A stretch of DNA of 64,000 nucleotides from Ephemerocybe angulata. Its lineage: Eukaryota; Basidiomycota; Agaricomycetes; Agaricales; Psathyrellaceae. Positions 22,157 to 32,263 of this stretch are shown one piece after another. The first letter of the stretch is position 1. The number at the start of each line of letters is the position of its first letter. The DNA lies in assembly GCA_013368325.1 (NCBI GenBank), contig JAACJK010000013.1:236238-300237 (forward strand). Direction: 5' to 3'. The notes beneath the pieces were generated by a model. The model saw only the letters and a program-made list of their open reading frames with translations. It was not told where the DNA came from and made no database searches. A program made the position numbers and the translations under genes.

Positions 22157-23857
22157 TTAACATGACTCCCCAGGCCGGTATCCCAACCTCTCCACCTTAA
22201 TCCCAAAGGACCCTCTCAAGATCTTCAAAGTCGCCGACTCCTTATAGAGCTGCTTCTTTACATCTGACCCATAAATCTCCAACACGACCCACTTCAACCC
22301 ATCAAAAGGCGCCTTCATTACGACCTCCCCCTTTTTCTTTCCATGCTTCTGGCGACTCTTGATGTACAAAAGCAGCGAGTCGAGGTGGTACTTGACCGGG
22401 AACTTGCGTACGTGCAAGGCTCGAAGGCAAGGCACGATATTCTGGGAGCCCGCCGGTGCACCCAGGGCGAGCTTCAGGAACTCCTGAGGGTCAAAGGTGG
22501 CGTCTGTGGCAAGGTGGGTGAGGGGGCTGGTAAGCGATCCTAGGAGGTGGTACAAGTCAGCGGACTTGATGTATCCCACCACACTCAAGGACACAAAATT
22601 CTGAGACGCCGCCGGGGAGAATAAACCAATCGCTTGCATGATGTTCGAATACGGTTTCGGCTTATCATACTCGTCCTCGCTCTTGATGCAGAGTTTAACA
22701 AGTCCCGGAAAGCGAAGAACGCCGATATGTTCCACCACTGCGCTTGCGCCTTTGATCTTCAATAGCAGTGACTTGACTTTGGGGAGTACAATATGGCCAT
22801 CCTGGGATAGAGACGTAACGTTGATCTGGTCGCCCAAGTTCGCAGACCCAGACTCCTCTCTGTTGCCTAGACGGAGCGACAGATCCTCAACATTGGTGCA
22901 GTGCTGCAGAGCCGTCAAGAACTGTGGCCCGCCCCAGGTGTAGGAGAGCGAAAATGTGACGAGCTTCCTCAGAACCGTGGCCGGAATCTCAAGGACCTTG
23001 CGTTGTGGTCGCTCTTCCAGGTTAGGAAGGTGAAGTGTCAGGGAGGTGAGGCTGTCCGGGAAGCTGGTAAAGATCGACTGCGCAGGGAGTTGAGATTGAA
23101 GCCAGTAGGGGTCCTTGTCGTTCGCATCTCCATAATGGAAATCGAGGACGAGTTTCTGCACTCTGTCCCACCAGTGCTGCGAGGTGCTTGTAGTGGTAGT
23201 GGTAGCGCTGGCAGATTTGATGTAGCACACGATGTTCTTGAAGCAGGTCGGGGTGAAGTTGCCCATCGAGATGCGAGAGAAGGGTGCCCCTCCTTTCAAA
23301 AGCCTCCGCAGTCCGGCGTTGGAGCACAAGTGCGGTCCGGCTGTTTGCTTGTAGCACTGGCATGGCTTACTGTTGAAGTACGACGTGTCGAAGGCCAGCG
23401 TTTTCGGGGTACCCTTCGCTCGGCCATACCACCGGAGGAGTGTGTCGCATTGCTTCCGAGTCAATTCGGGGATCACCGCTTCATGTGCGGCCCAGAGCTG
23501 CCCAGCGTTATAGGCTACGTCGCGCCATCGCTTGCACACAAGAGAAATTGTAGACAAGTCCTTCCTATCCCGTTCCCAACAATCCGAGTCGTCTGCATCG
23601 TCGACCAACAACGGAGGCTTGGCCGAAGCGATGTCGAATATCATTGTCAAGACCTCCGTAGGTATCCGACGCGCCGGAGAGAAAACGCATTTGTGCAGTT
23701 GAAGCTGGTGCTCGAGGTCCTTGAGTTCTTCGCGGAGTTTCGCTATCCTCATGGCCATGGCCTCGGATCTTTCTTGGATGATCAAGAGGTCGAGGTTGTT
23801 GGGAGGAGCGTTGTTGTAGAGTAGCTCGGAGATAGAGGTGGCTTGTTCTTGGACCAT
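22157..23857 (-). CDS. F-box-like protein (paralogue 2 of inverted pair)
   Basis: Intronless, 566 residues, starting MVQEQATSISELLYNNAP. It aligns along its whole length with the gene at 12418-14124: the coiled coil, the F-box (ARRIPTEVLTMIFDIAS) and the C-terminal FGIKV are in the same places, and by eye roughly four residues in five are identical. Differences include a short acidic insertion after the F-box (DDADDSDCWERD) and small indels in the middle. Both genes stay open, so both may be functional. Inferred role: SCF ubiquitin-ligase adaptor with unknown substrate. Confidence 0.8.
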   Translation of the reverse strand: MVQEQATSISELLYNNAPPNNLDLLIIQERSEAMAMRIAKLREELKDLEHQLQLHKCVFSPARRIPTEVLTMIFDIASAKPPLLVDDADDSDCWERDRKDLSTISLVCKRWRDVAYNAGQLWAAHEAVIPELTRKQCDTLLRWYGRAKGTPKTLAFDTSYFNSKPCQCYKQTAGPHLCSNAGLRRLLKGGAPFSRISMGNFTPTCFKNIVCYIKSASATTTTTSTSQHWWDRVQKLVLDFHYGDANDKDPYWLQSQLPAQSIFTSFPDSLTSLTLHLPNLEERPQRKVLEIPATVLRKLVTFSLSYTWGGPQFLTALQHCTNVEDLSLRLGNREESGSANLGDQINVTSLSQDGHIVLPKVKSLLLKIKGASAVVEHIGVLRFPGLVKLCIKSEDEYDKPKPYSNIMQAIGLFSPAASQNFVSLSVVGYIKSADLYHLLGSLTSPLTHLATDATFDPQEFLKLALGAPAGSQNIVPCLRALHVRKFPVKYHLDSLLLYIKSRQKHGKKKGEVVMKAPFDGLKWVVLEIYGSDVKKQLYKESATLKILRGSFGIKVERLGYRPGESC

Positions 23858-24341
23858 CTTGAAGTGGGCAGGGAGTCGCGGAGGGCTACTGGCAAGAACT
23901 TTGGATTGTGGTTGTGGTTGAGGTTCAAGAACGAGATCAATGACGGTCGCTTCTTATGGGTTTTGATGGGTCAACAAATATTCTCCCACGGCAACAGAGC
24001 GCCCATTGTTCGCTCCTGCTCCGAACCGTGGCCGCTCTCACGCACAGCGAGTTGTATCTGATGCTTTGGAGGTGGTGCAAGTGTCTGTACGATAGATTAA
24101 ACTATGAATTAAATGACTTTTTACCCTTCCCTTACAGCTGGAGAGTCCGTAATGGGCTGGGTTTAGTTAGACGCCCATGATCTGGTCAAGTTGAACGGCC
24201 GCTGCTATCATCATTGCGTGCGCTGTGCGCGTTGTATTCTCAAACCACGTCACATTATCTGTATTTTACGTTCTGAATACCTTCTCAGCCCAGCCAAAAT
24301 CATCCTCCCTATTTCGTACCTGTGTCGGTCCCATTCAGGAG
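23858..24341. other. F-box promoter duplicated from 12.2 kb, then 3' flank
   Basis: Positions 23858-24030, read on the minus strand, are homologous to the region just upstream of 12418. The remainder to 24341 lies between this promoter and the 3' end of the ARID fusion gene and shows nothing recognisable. Confidence 0.5.
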
Positions 24342-27096
24342 TCAGGACTCGCCAATCGTCACCTTGTCCAGACAGTCCCAGTCCTCAATCGACTCATCCT
24401 TCTCCAGCTTTACCGGAGCACCCTCGGCGCTCGCACCTGAAATGTCCTCAACCTGCTCACCGGCGGGCTCGGACACCTCCTCAACCTTGCTGGCCTGAGG
24501 TAAACCATGACCTGTACACCCTCGGCCTCCGGTATGTTGGATTTTAGCCTTAACCTGGGACGCGCGCTGCAAACCCGCCCGGTTCGCTTCCACAAATTCG
24601 ACGCTCTTCTCGCTGACTCCTTGCGCCCGGAGGTCGTCGACCGAACGATGTGCATAGGAGATCATGGTGGTGAGACAGTCTAGGTTGGCGTGGTGACAGC
24701 AGTGGTGGGGCGAACCTGGAAGCAGGCTTTGAGTCGGAAGAGCAGGTTCGGGAGCGGGGGTTAAGCCAGTGATCTCCGTTGCGAGTGCGCTGGGGCTAGA
24801 AACTCGAGGGCAGTTGGGAAGGCGATTCTTGCTCTCGATGTATGATACGAGGTAAGCGTAGTCAAACGCCTGGAGGTACTGTTTGTAGTACGCTGCGATC
24901 TTTTGGGCGACGCCGGGAGAGGAGCGAGCGGGATGTCCTTCGTATCCAGGGAAGGATACGAATCCCATCTTTCCGGCGACGACATCCCAGGATCCCGAGT
25001 GAATAACCTGCAGTAAAACCTTGAGACACTGAAGGACAATTAGATACACAAAGCCTATTCGTACCTTGGCACAACCACCTTCCTGCATGACAATTCGGTG
25101 CAGGTCCCAAAGACCAACTTGTCTGCCGTCGAGCTGCAAGCCTGCCCCGGGGTCGGACTGGATGTTCCTTTTGAGGCAGTATGCCCGGAAGGTGACGCCG
25201 AACCGGTCTCGTTCCATAGCGACGAAGTAGCCCGGTGGGGCGCATGAAATAGGTGGGATCTGAATAGAGGGCGTCTCGGCCGTCAGCCTGCCAGGCCCTG
25301 GCATAGCCATGCCGCCATGATGCATGTAGAGGGGAGGTTGAGGAAATCCGGGAGCCGGGACAGTGCTACTGAGAGTGGGCCGCGGAGCCCTAAAAGATGG
25401 AAATCAGGAAAGAAACATGTTATAACGACGTAGAGTCTACTCACATCGCGTAGCCATAGGGGTTCGAAGGAGGCTTCGCCTGGATTATGCTCTCTATCCT
25501 TCGTAGACCCTCCCTCTTTGCGGCCACCGACAGCTGGAGCTGCGCCAGTCTCTGTTGGACCAACATGTCTCTGGGAATCAAGAGTCGGTCTGCTTCTGCC
25601 AGCTTTGTTTGGATATCGTGGATGTCCTTCTCCTCGCGTTGAATCATGACCCGGAGTTGGTTCGCATGAAGCTCCGCCGTGCCAACAGCCTGAGCGCCTT
25701 GACCCGCCTGAATAGGTATTTGGGCCTGAGGAGCAGCCTGGATAGGCTGTTGAGGGGCCGCCTGGATATACGGCGTTACGTCCTTCACGGTGATCGTCCC
25801 GCTGAGCTTCCGATTCTCGTTTGAAGTGTAAGGATTCCTGAAGAACGTTCTCGTGAGCGATTCGGGGTATGAGCAAACACGACTGGGCTTACGCTTGAAA
25901 GGTTGCAACACTATGCCCGCTGAGACGCAAAGGAGTCGTTCGGGGTACTTGGGCGGCAATGCCTTGCTTGAATGTCCCGTTGAACTTAATCTCTACGGAT
26001 AGTAGAGGTTCGAGTACAATGAATAGGAGGTTTCTGATATTGGTAGGTGTAGACTTGGACTCACCATGGCCCTCCGCGTCGAAAACGAGGTCGACCTGCC
26101 TTACCATTGGGTGGCTCCCCGGAACCCTCGGTTGAACGTTGGTCCTTTTCGAATAAAACTCGACGAGCTCGAAGCACCATTCACGCGATGGTTTAGAAAG
26201 CGTGTCGTTGACAATGACAGCCCTTAGGCACCACACACCACCTGAAGAGAAACATAGATGAGCAAACATCGTAACGCGTGGGCACTAAATCCCGGGCCGT
26301 TTGCGCCACAGTGACATCCACGTACCTGCTCCAGTAAAGTAGTGCGACACGCCCTTGTCAACGACGATCCTATCGAAGAACTTTGGAATATCGAACGAAA
26401 CAGACAGCCCGCTAGCGTTTGACTGGGTGAGCTTGATGATGGGTTGCTTCTCCTCGTCTTCAAAGAACGAAGTTGCGGGCGCTCCAACGACAGCAGGAAG
26501 CTTGCCCTTGACATTCTGGAAAATCTCGTCGTTAGACTGAACACAGAACGCCCAAGCCATGTCAATCTGCGTCTGCTCGTTGAGCTCTTCACACATATCG
26601 AGCATCTGCACCAGGAGGGGCGGCATCCCGGAGCCGCTTTCCCCACTGTTCACGATGGCCCAGTAGAATGGGGTGTGACCAGAGAAGAATTTGGTCTGTA
26701 TGAGCTGGCAGAGGACGCTCTCTGAGTCGCAGAGGCTCAGGCTTTTGCTGATGATGAGTGACGCCGTGGCTTCGTCCGCGACGGAAAAGAGTCCATCGCA
26801 GAACACTGCTGCGAGTTTCTTCATGAACTGTTCATCTTTCAAGAGATCGTCTGGGCCACGAGGCTCGTCGATGGTGTCTAGACATTCCGGGTCAGTCAGA
26901 AGAATGGCTACGAGCTCAAGAGTTGTGCAGACCGAACACTGCTGTCAATGCGAGTTTCTTCGTGAACTGTTCATCTTTCGAGAGATCATCTGGGACACGA
27001 GGCTCGTCGACGTCGATGGTGTCTAGACATTTCGGGTCAGTCAGAAGGGTGGCTACGAGCTCAAGTGTCGTGCAGACCTGTGGGTAGAGCCGACAT
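24342..27096 (-). CDS. GLFSVADEATA-family protein fused to an ARID domain (copy A)
   Basis: Proposed exons from high to low: 27096-27078, 27022-26933, 26877-26326, 26241-26065, 25992-25893, 25837-25445, 25389-25065, 25007-24342; they sum to 773 residues. The N-terminal module has FCDGLFSVADEATASLI, GHTPFYWAIVNSG, PPLLVQMLD, IFQNVKGKLPAVVG and VSFDIPKFFDRIVVDKGVSH. A second module starts GGVWCLRAV and contains SREWCFELVEFYS. A Gln/Ala-rich coiled-coil segment follows. The last two exons carry an ARID fold: MERDRFGVTFRAYCLKRN, then VGLWDLHRIVMQEGGCAK and GSWDVVAGKMGF. ARID domains bind DNA, usually in chromatin regulators, so a nuclear role is inferred. The first module is not a family I can name. 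The same order of modules and introns in copy F supports a real fusion. The 5' end contains a duplicated exon. Confidence 0.75.
26820..27077 (-). repeat. tandem duplication of an exon-intron unit in copy A
   Basis: Two adjacent imperfect copies each hold an intron of exactly 55 nt (27077-27023 and 26932-26878), starting GTCTGCAC and ending TGTCTAG, followed by an exon that begins ACACCATCGAC. The upstream exon is 90 nt (27022-26933). Both exons enter in the same phase, so translation continues: DTIDVDEPRVPDDLSKDEQF and then DTIDEPRGPDDLLKDEQF. Confidence 0.8.
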
Positions 27097-28552
27097 TGCA
27101 CAAAGCTAGAGTTAGGATCTTGCGTTGGTACAGTGGGCGATTCTCGTCTCTGGGGTTGGGACGGGTCTGTATACAAACCTTGGAATGAATACGTAAGGCT
27201 GTTGAATCGACCTTTAAAGCATCTCGAAGGAATGTGACGAAGACGCGACCGTGACACCCCTCCGGCCGGCGAGCGCCTATTTGACTGCTACCGGTGATGG
27301 CGGTGCTACATAAGCCGCCTTATCTGCTAGCTCCTCCACATACCTACCCTCTTATCCGCTAGGTCCTCCTCATACCTACCCTCTTATCCGCTAGGTCCTC
27401 CTCATACCTACCCTCTTATCCGCTAGTTCCACTTCACCCTGCCCACTGGATCCTGTTCATCCAGGATTCTTACCTCCAGGTTCGCAATCGATACTTCTTT
27501 GAAAGCCTAATATGACGGGATGATATCCATCACAGGTCTTCGAGATTTTTACTACCTTGTTGCCCTCCAAAAAGGCTTGAGAGATGCCATGCCTGAGAGG
27601 GAGTCACTCGAATGCATTCCTTTTCACCGAGTCAGGCGAAGAACCGTGCACCCTCAGTATATCACCTTTGAGGTTAAGCACTCCGCGTCCGTTGTGCGTT
27701 AGAATGACTCGGATGCGACTGACCGAGGCACCGCGGGAGCACAAATAAGTGATAACGTTCCAGCCATTTGGTGACCCAGCTGTGTCTTTAGCGACTCTGT
27801 GATAACATCCTCATCAATTAGCAGCGACTTTTCGTTTTCGCTAAGTACACGACTTTACTTGCATTCGTGCGCAAAGGGAGGTCTGTATTTCCGACGTGAC
27901 GAGTTCAAGGTTCACCCAGAGGTGGGTGCAATAAGAAAGCAATTCATGCCACGAGTGCAGAGGGAGGACATTTTCTCTAACCACCGTCAATAACGCGTTC
28001 AAAGTGGTTCCAGCCAACGGTATAACCTATCCGGGATAACATATAAACCACAACCCACTCACCTCCATCAAAGCATCTCAAGTCCATTTATCCCTCATCC
28101 CTCTGTACCACCTCCCTCGATTTCCTTCTTTAGCGCCCACATCACGCCCCACCCCCGCACCGCCAAGACCCAACCCCACACGGACGCAATCTGAACGGAC
28201 CGGACGAAGCGGCCCACACGGAAAGATGACCCGAATCTCCGAGAATTCGACGCTCACGCGAGCTCACCGCAAAATCATATACCCTCACCCCAACCCCAAC
28301 CCCAGCCTTCTCCTTCTCCCTCCTCTCTCTCCATGTAAGTCCCCATATCCTGTACGAAGAAACCGCTCTCAACCCTACCCAGTCCCCCTATCAATCCCCA
28401 GCATCGACCGACCGACCGTCCAGCATCGACCTCCTCGCGATCTAATCTCTCTCTGATCCCCGCACCCCTGACATCCGACATCCACTCTACCCTCCCACCC
28501 GCACCACCACTTAAGCTATACATACCTCACAAAAGCGTTATCCTCACCCAAA
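27097..28552. other. intergenic region between divergent genes
   Basis: About 1.45 kb upstream of both copy A and the gluconokinase gene. It contains the 32-bp minisatellite listed separately. An open frame at 27520-27702 has no recognised product. The 28050-28500 part is rich in C/T, as often seen in fungal promoters. Confidence 0.4.
27318..27428. repeat. 32-bp minisatellite, about 3-4 copies
   Basis: The word CTCTTATCCGCTAG recurs at 27349, 27381 and 27413, exactly 32 bp apart, with a diverged first unit near 27318. Intervening sequence is nearly identical (GTCCTCCTCATACCTAC). There are no variable spacers, so this is a simple tandem repeat. Confidence 0.85.
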
Positions 28553-29369
28553 ATGTCATCCGCACCCGAATCGCAACCTCAAAATGCGTCCCAGCCGCCC
28601 GTCCTCATCATCGTAATGGTCCGTATCCCCTATCCACATGCCCTCCCCACCCTCTGTCCCATCCCATCCCATCCCATCCCACACTCTCCTTCCCCACCCC
28701 TTCACTCCCAATCCAACAAAAAAGACGATAACTGAATCCTAACCAACATTACTCCAGGGCGTCTGCGGCACCGGCAAATCCACGCTCGGCACCGCCCTCG
28801 CCGCTTCCCTAGGCCTACCATACCTCGAAGGCGACGACCTCCACCCGCAAGCCAACATCGCCAAGATGAGCGCGGGCAACCCGCTGAACGACGCCGACCG
28901 CGAGCCGTGGCTCGCGCTTATCCGGCGTACCGCGCTGGACATCGTCGCGAAGCAACAACAGGAGTCCGAGCAACAACGCGAGCAGTCTTCTGAGTCCGGT
29001 GAAGGGGAAGGAGGAGCGCAAAATAGGCATAGGCTTAAGGGCGTGGTAGCGAGCTGTTCCGCGCTGAAAGCGTACTACCGCTCCATCCTGCGAGGCACAC
29101 ACCCTTCCCTATCCCCCTCGCTCTCCTCGTCCTCCTCCTCACTCCCAACGTACTTCGTGTTCATCAACGGCAGCCGCGACGTGCTCCTTGACCGCATGAA
29201 CGCGCGCCCGGGGCACTTTATGAAGGCCACTATGCTTGATAGTCAGCTTGCGACGCTTGAGGACCCGCGCGGCGAGGAGGGCGTTGTGGAGGTTGGGGTG
29301 GAGATGTCTACGGAGGCGCAGGTTGAGGAGGCGAGGAGGGGGTTGGCGGCTTTGGGGGTGCGGCTTTAG
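28553..29369 (+). CDS. gluconokinase
   Basis: Exons 28553-28618 and 28758-29369 give 225 residues. The P-loop is completed across the junction: VLIIVM then GVCGTGKSTLG, compared with the family's usual GVSGSGKST. Then come YLEGDDLHPQANIAKMSAG and PLNDADREPWL, which are gluconokinase signature segments for gluconate binding, then VVASCSALKAYYRSILRG, and near the end HFMKATMLDSQLATLEDP. The enzyme phosphorylates gluconate to 6-phosphogluconate with ATP, feeding the pentose phosphate pathway in the cytosol. Two insertions are low-complexity: a Gln/Glu/Ser stretch after the conserved Trp region and a serine run before YFVFINGSRD. Confidence 0.9.
28661..28680. repeat. pentanucleotide microsatellite (ATCCC)4
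   Basis: Four perfect ATCCC units lie inside the first intron of the gluconokinase gene. Confidence 0.8.
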
Positions 29370-29602
29370 GATTAAACGGGACTGTAATTGAATGTGCTGT
29401 ATATGTATCGTAGAATAGAATAGAAGATGGAACGCGATGCGAAGAGACCGAGAAAGTTGCAACCATGAGGGGAAGACGGTGGACGCTTTGATCCTTCTCG
29501 GCGTTTGCCGAGATTGACAATCGAACGACGCGTGTGCTGCGTCGCCCTGGGACGCGTCAGTCCAATTATCCTTCCTCCTCCTCCAAATCATCATCATCAA
29601 CC

Positions 29603-31053
29603 ATGGTGCGTATCCTCCCTCCCCTTTATACCTAATCTAACAAGGTTCTCGTTGAACGTAGGCCAGACGTTATGACAGTACGTTGTGGAGGCGGAAAGGA
29701 GAGAGAGTGGGAATTGTATTGATTAACTGTGTAATCTACAGGTCGAACGACGATCTTCTCGCCTGAGGGTACGCCTCCTCTCTACACCTCTCTACACCCA
29801 TACTAACCACCCCACAGGCCGATTGTACCAAAGTAAGCCCCCTTCCTCCTACACCAATCGCACAACCGCAACCACAACCGCGACCCAATCCCCATCTCTC
29901 GAACGAACGAACGATCTAACCACCCTTCCTACCTAGTCGAATACGCAATGGAAGCCATCTCGCACGCCGGCACGGTGCTCGGCGTCCTCGCGAAGGACGG
30001 CGTCGTGCTCGCCGCGGAGAAGAAGGTGACGGGCAAGCTGCTTGATCTGTCGAGCAGCAAGGAGGGCGGGTACGGCGGGAGCGGGGAGAAGATCTTTTTG
30101 CTCAACTCGTGCGTATCATTAACATTACTTGCTATCATCCTTCCACCTCCTCCTCTATCCCGCCTACTTCCCTCGTATTCTTCCTATGGGATGAGATCAG
30201 GATCGAGGCGCATCATACACGCATACCCATACCCATACTAACACCCACCTCCTCTCCGCTTTCGCATTACAGGAACGTAATCGGCGGCGTCGCAGGCCTC
30301 ACCGCCGACGCCAACTCCCTCGTCAACTACTGCCGCTCCGCCGCACAGAAGCACCTCCTAACATACAACGAGGACATCCCCGTCGAGCTCCTCGCACAGC
30401 GCCTCTGCGATCTCAAGCAGGGCTACACGCAATACGGAGGTGCGTTCCCTCCCACCCCCACTCCACCTCCCCTCCCTTAAACTCAAAATAACTAACTGAC
30501 TGAATGCCTCTCCTCTCACCACCACCACCACCACCACCACCGACCACCACCTCCCTCACCCACCCTAGGCCTGCGCCCCTTCGGCGTCTCCATCCTCTAC
30601 GCGGGCTACGACGCGCACTACAACTTCCAGCTCTACCACAGCGACCCCTCTGGCAACTACAGCGGCTGGAAAGCGACGTGCATCGGCGCGAACAGCGGCA
30701 CCGCGCAGAGCCTGCTCAAGCAGGAGTATAAGGACGATATTACGGTGAAGGATGCGGTTGGGCTGGTGCTTAGGACGATGAGTAAGACTATGGATAGTAC
30801 GACTTTGGGGAGTGAGAAGTGTGCGTATTTTCGTTCTTTCTTCTCTTTACTTTTCTCTTCTTTGATTTATGGTTTATGGAGGAAGAGACTGATGAGGATG
30901 TATATAGTGGAATTCGCGGTCCTGACGCTCGACCCTGAAACGGGCGCCCCGCGCGCCAAGATCTACAGGCCGCACGAGATCGACGCGTTGCTCCTCAGCG
31001 AGGGCCTGACGAAGAAGGACGAGGACAAGGACGCCGAGATGAAGAGCACATGA
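29603..31053 (+). CDS. PRE9: 20S proteasome subunit alpha type-4
   Basis: Eight exons sum exactly to 265 residues: 29603-29605, 29662-29677, 29742-29768, 29818-29832, 29937-30108, 30273-30439, 30569-30820, 30908-31053. The first exon is just the ATG; the next three are 16, 27 and 15 nt. Splicing gives [20 protein letters not shown] then [16 protein letters not shown], the alpha-ring signature, followed by [30 protein letters not shown] and [17 protein letters not shown]. These match the alpha-4 subunit (PSMA4 in animals, Pre9 in yeast), part of the outer ring that gates the 20S core. An insertion of Gly/Ser after LLDLSSSKE is slightly longer than usual. The symbol is that of the yeast orthologue. 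Confidence 0.92.
30517..30551. repeat. (CAC)n microsatellite in the sixth proteasome intron
   Basis: Eight CAC units followed by an interrupted stretch lie in the intron between 30440 and 30568 of the proteasome gene. Confidence 0.75.
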
Positions 31054-31340
31054 GCAGACCGACGATCTCGAGACCGAGACCTTCAAGCGTTTATGATACC
31101 GCTGTTGTATTTCTAGCCCTCTTTCCAGCTCTGCCACAAAGAAACTTTCCGAAATCATGGGTTGGGGATTGGATTGAGGAGATCGGTATAAATAAGAGGT
31201 AGATCGAGCACTGGGTTCGGTATAGAAATCCTAGTTGCGCGGAAGGGAGGTCGTTAGGTTAGCATGTCCCAGCACTCCATGAAAGTGAGGAGAGGACACG
31301 GCATCGACACGTACGGGATCAGATGGCATACCAGAGCCTT

Positions 31341-32263
31341 TCAATGGCACGCCATGCCTTTATCCTGCCCGCCGTCGTGGAGGATAGCGTCGGGGTTGAT
31401 CGTCGCGCCGAAGACGTAGTGGCCGAGCGCGGCGCCGATGACGACCGCTGCGATGAGGTAGGCCTGCGGGCGGGGAAAGGGAATACGAATACGAATATGA
31501 ATCCGAAAGGGAAAGGGAGAGGGAAAGGGAGGGGAAAGATAAGCGCGGGACGGGGAGGAGGAAGGAAGAATAAGGCGTACGTTGTAGGTCATGAAGACGA
31601 GCATGAGGAAGAAGGAGATGAAGACTGTGGCGCCGTACATGCTTGCGCGGAGGATGCGGGAGGGTAGGGGGACGGGGACGCTGTTTGTTCAAGAATGTCG
31701 AGTTAGTTAGTCGTTTACTCAGCCAATCTAGAGGCCTTCGCCGCCACTACCGAGCAGGAGGAAGGCAAGCGAACATAGGCATAGACCATATAGCAAAAGG
31801 CCGTGACGCACCCTTGCGACGCAGGGTTCAACCTCGGCGTCCCACTCAACAACCCACTCTCCTCCGCCCTCTGCCCACTCGCAGGGCTCACCCTCCCCGT
31901 TGGACTCGGACTCCTCCTCCCACTCCTCCCTCCCCCGGGCTTGGATGCGAGACTAAGTGCGATGCGGTAGTCGAGCTTCTTCTGCGCGGCGCGCAGCCAT
32001 TCGTGGAAGACGCCGAGCGCGATGATGAGGAGGCAGGAGAGGAGGAAGGTGGTGCGGGAGGAGATGTGCCAGGAGCGGAAGACTATGCATGTGTTTTCGA
32101 TTTGGGTGTTCCTGGTATATATACACTCTGTTAGATGTTGAATGGAAGGGGAGGAGGAGGGTGGGAGGGTGCAGAGAGGGAATGCGTACCAGAGCATGTG
32201 GAGTTTGCATACCGGCGCTGCGGGCATAGGCATCGAGTGGCCGCCGTGGTCCCCGTGGTCCAT
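31341..32263 (-). CDS. CTR-family copper transporter
   Basis: Exons 32263-32190, 32111-31812, 31680-31581 and 31463-31341 give 198 residues. The N-terminus is rich in Met and His (MDHGDHGGHSMPMP), the usual extracellular copper-collecting segment. The first membrane span is ISSRTTFLLSCLLIIALGVF. A Ser/Pro-rich cytosolic loop follows. The second span contains MLVFM, the MxxxM selectivity motif, and the third contains GAALG, the GxxxG packing motif. CTR proteins form trimeric Cu(I) channels in the plasma or vacuolar membrane. The short C-terminal tail ends KGMACH, with a Cys-His pair as in other CTR tails. It is convergent with the proteasome gene. Its 5' end is copied at 34778-34987. Confidence 0.88.

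Noticed and set aside
24342..25389. Separate ARID gene downstream of copy A
   Set aside because: A phase-compatible intron (25390-25444) joins it to the preceding exon, and copy F shows the same junction, so fusion is preferred.
27318..27428. Possible CRISPR-like array of 32-bp repeats
   Set aside because: Repeat units are directly adjacent with no unique spacers, and the genome is clearly fungal; it is a minisatellite.
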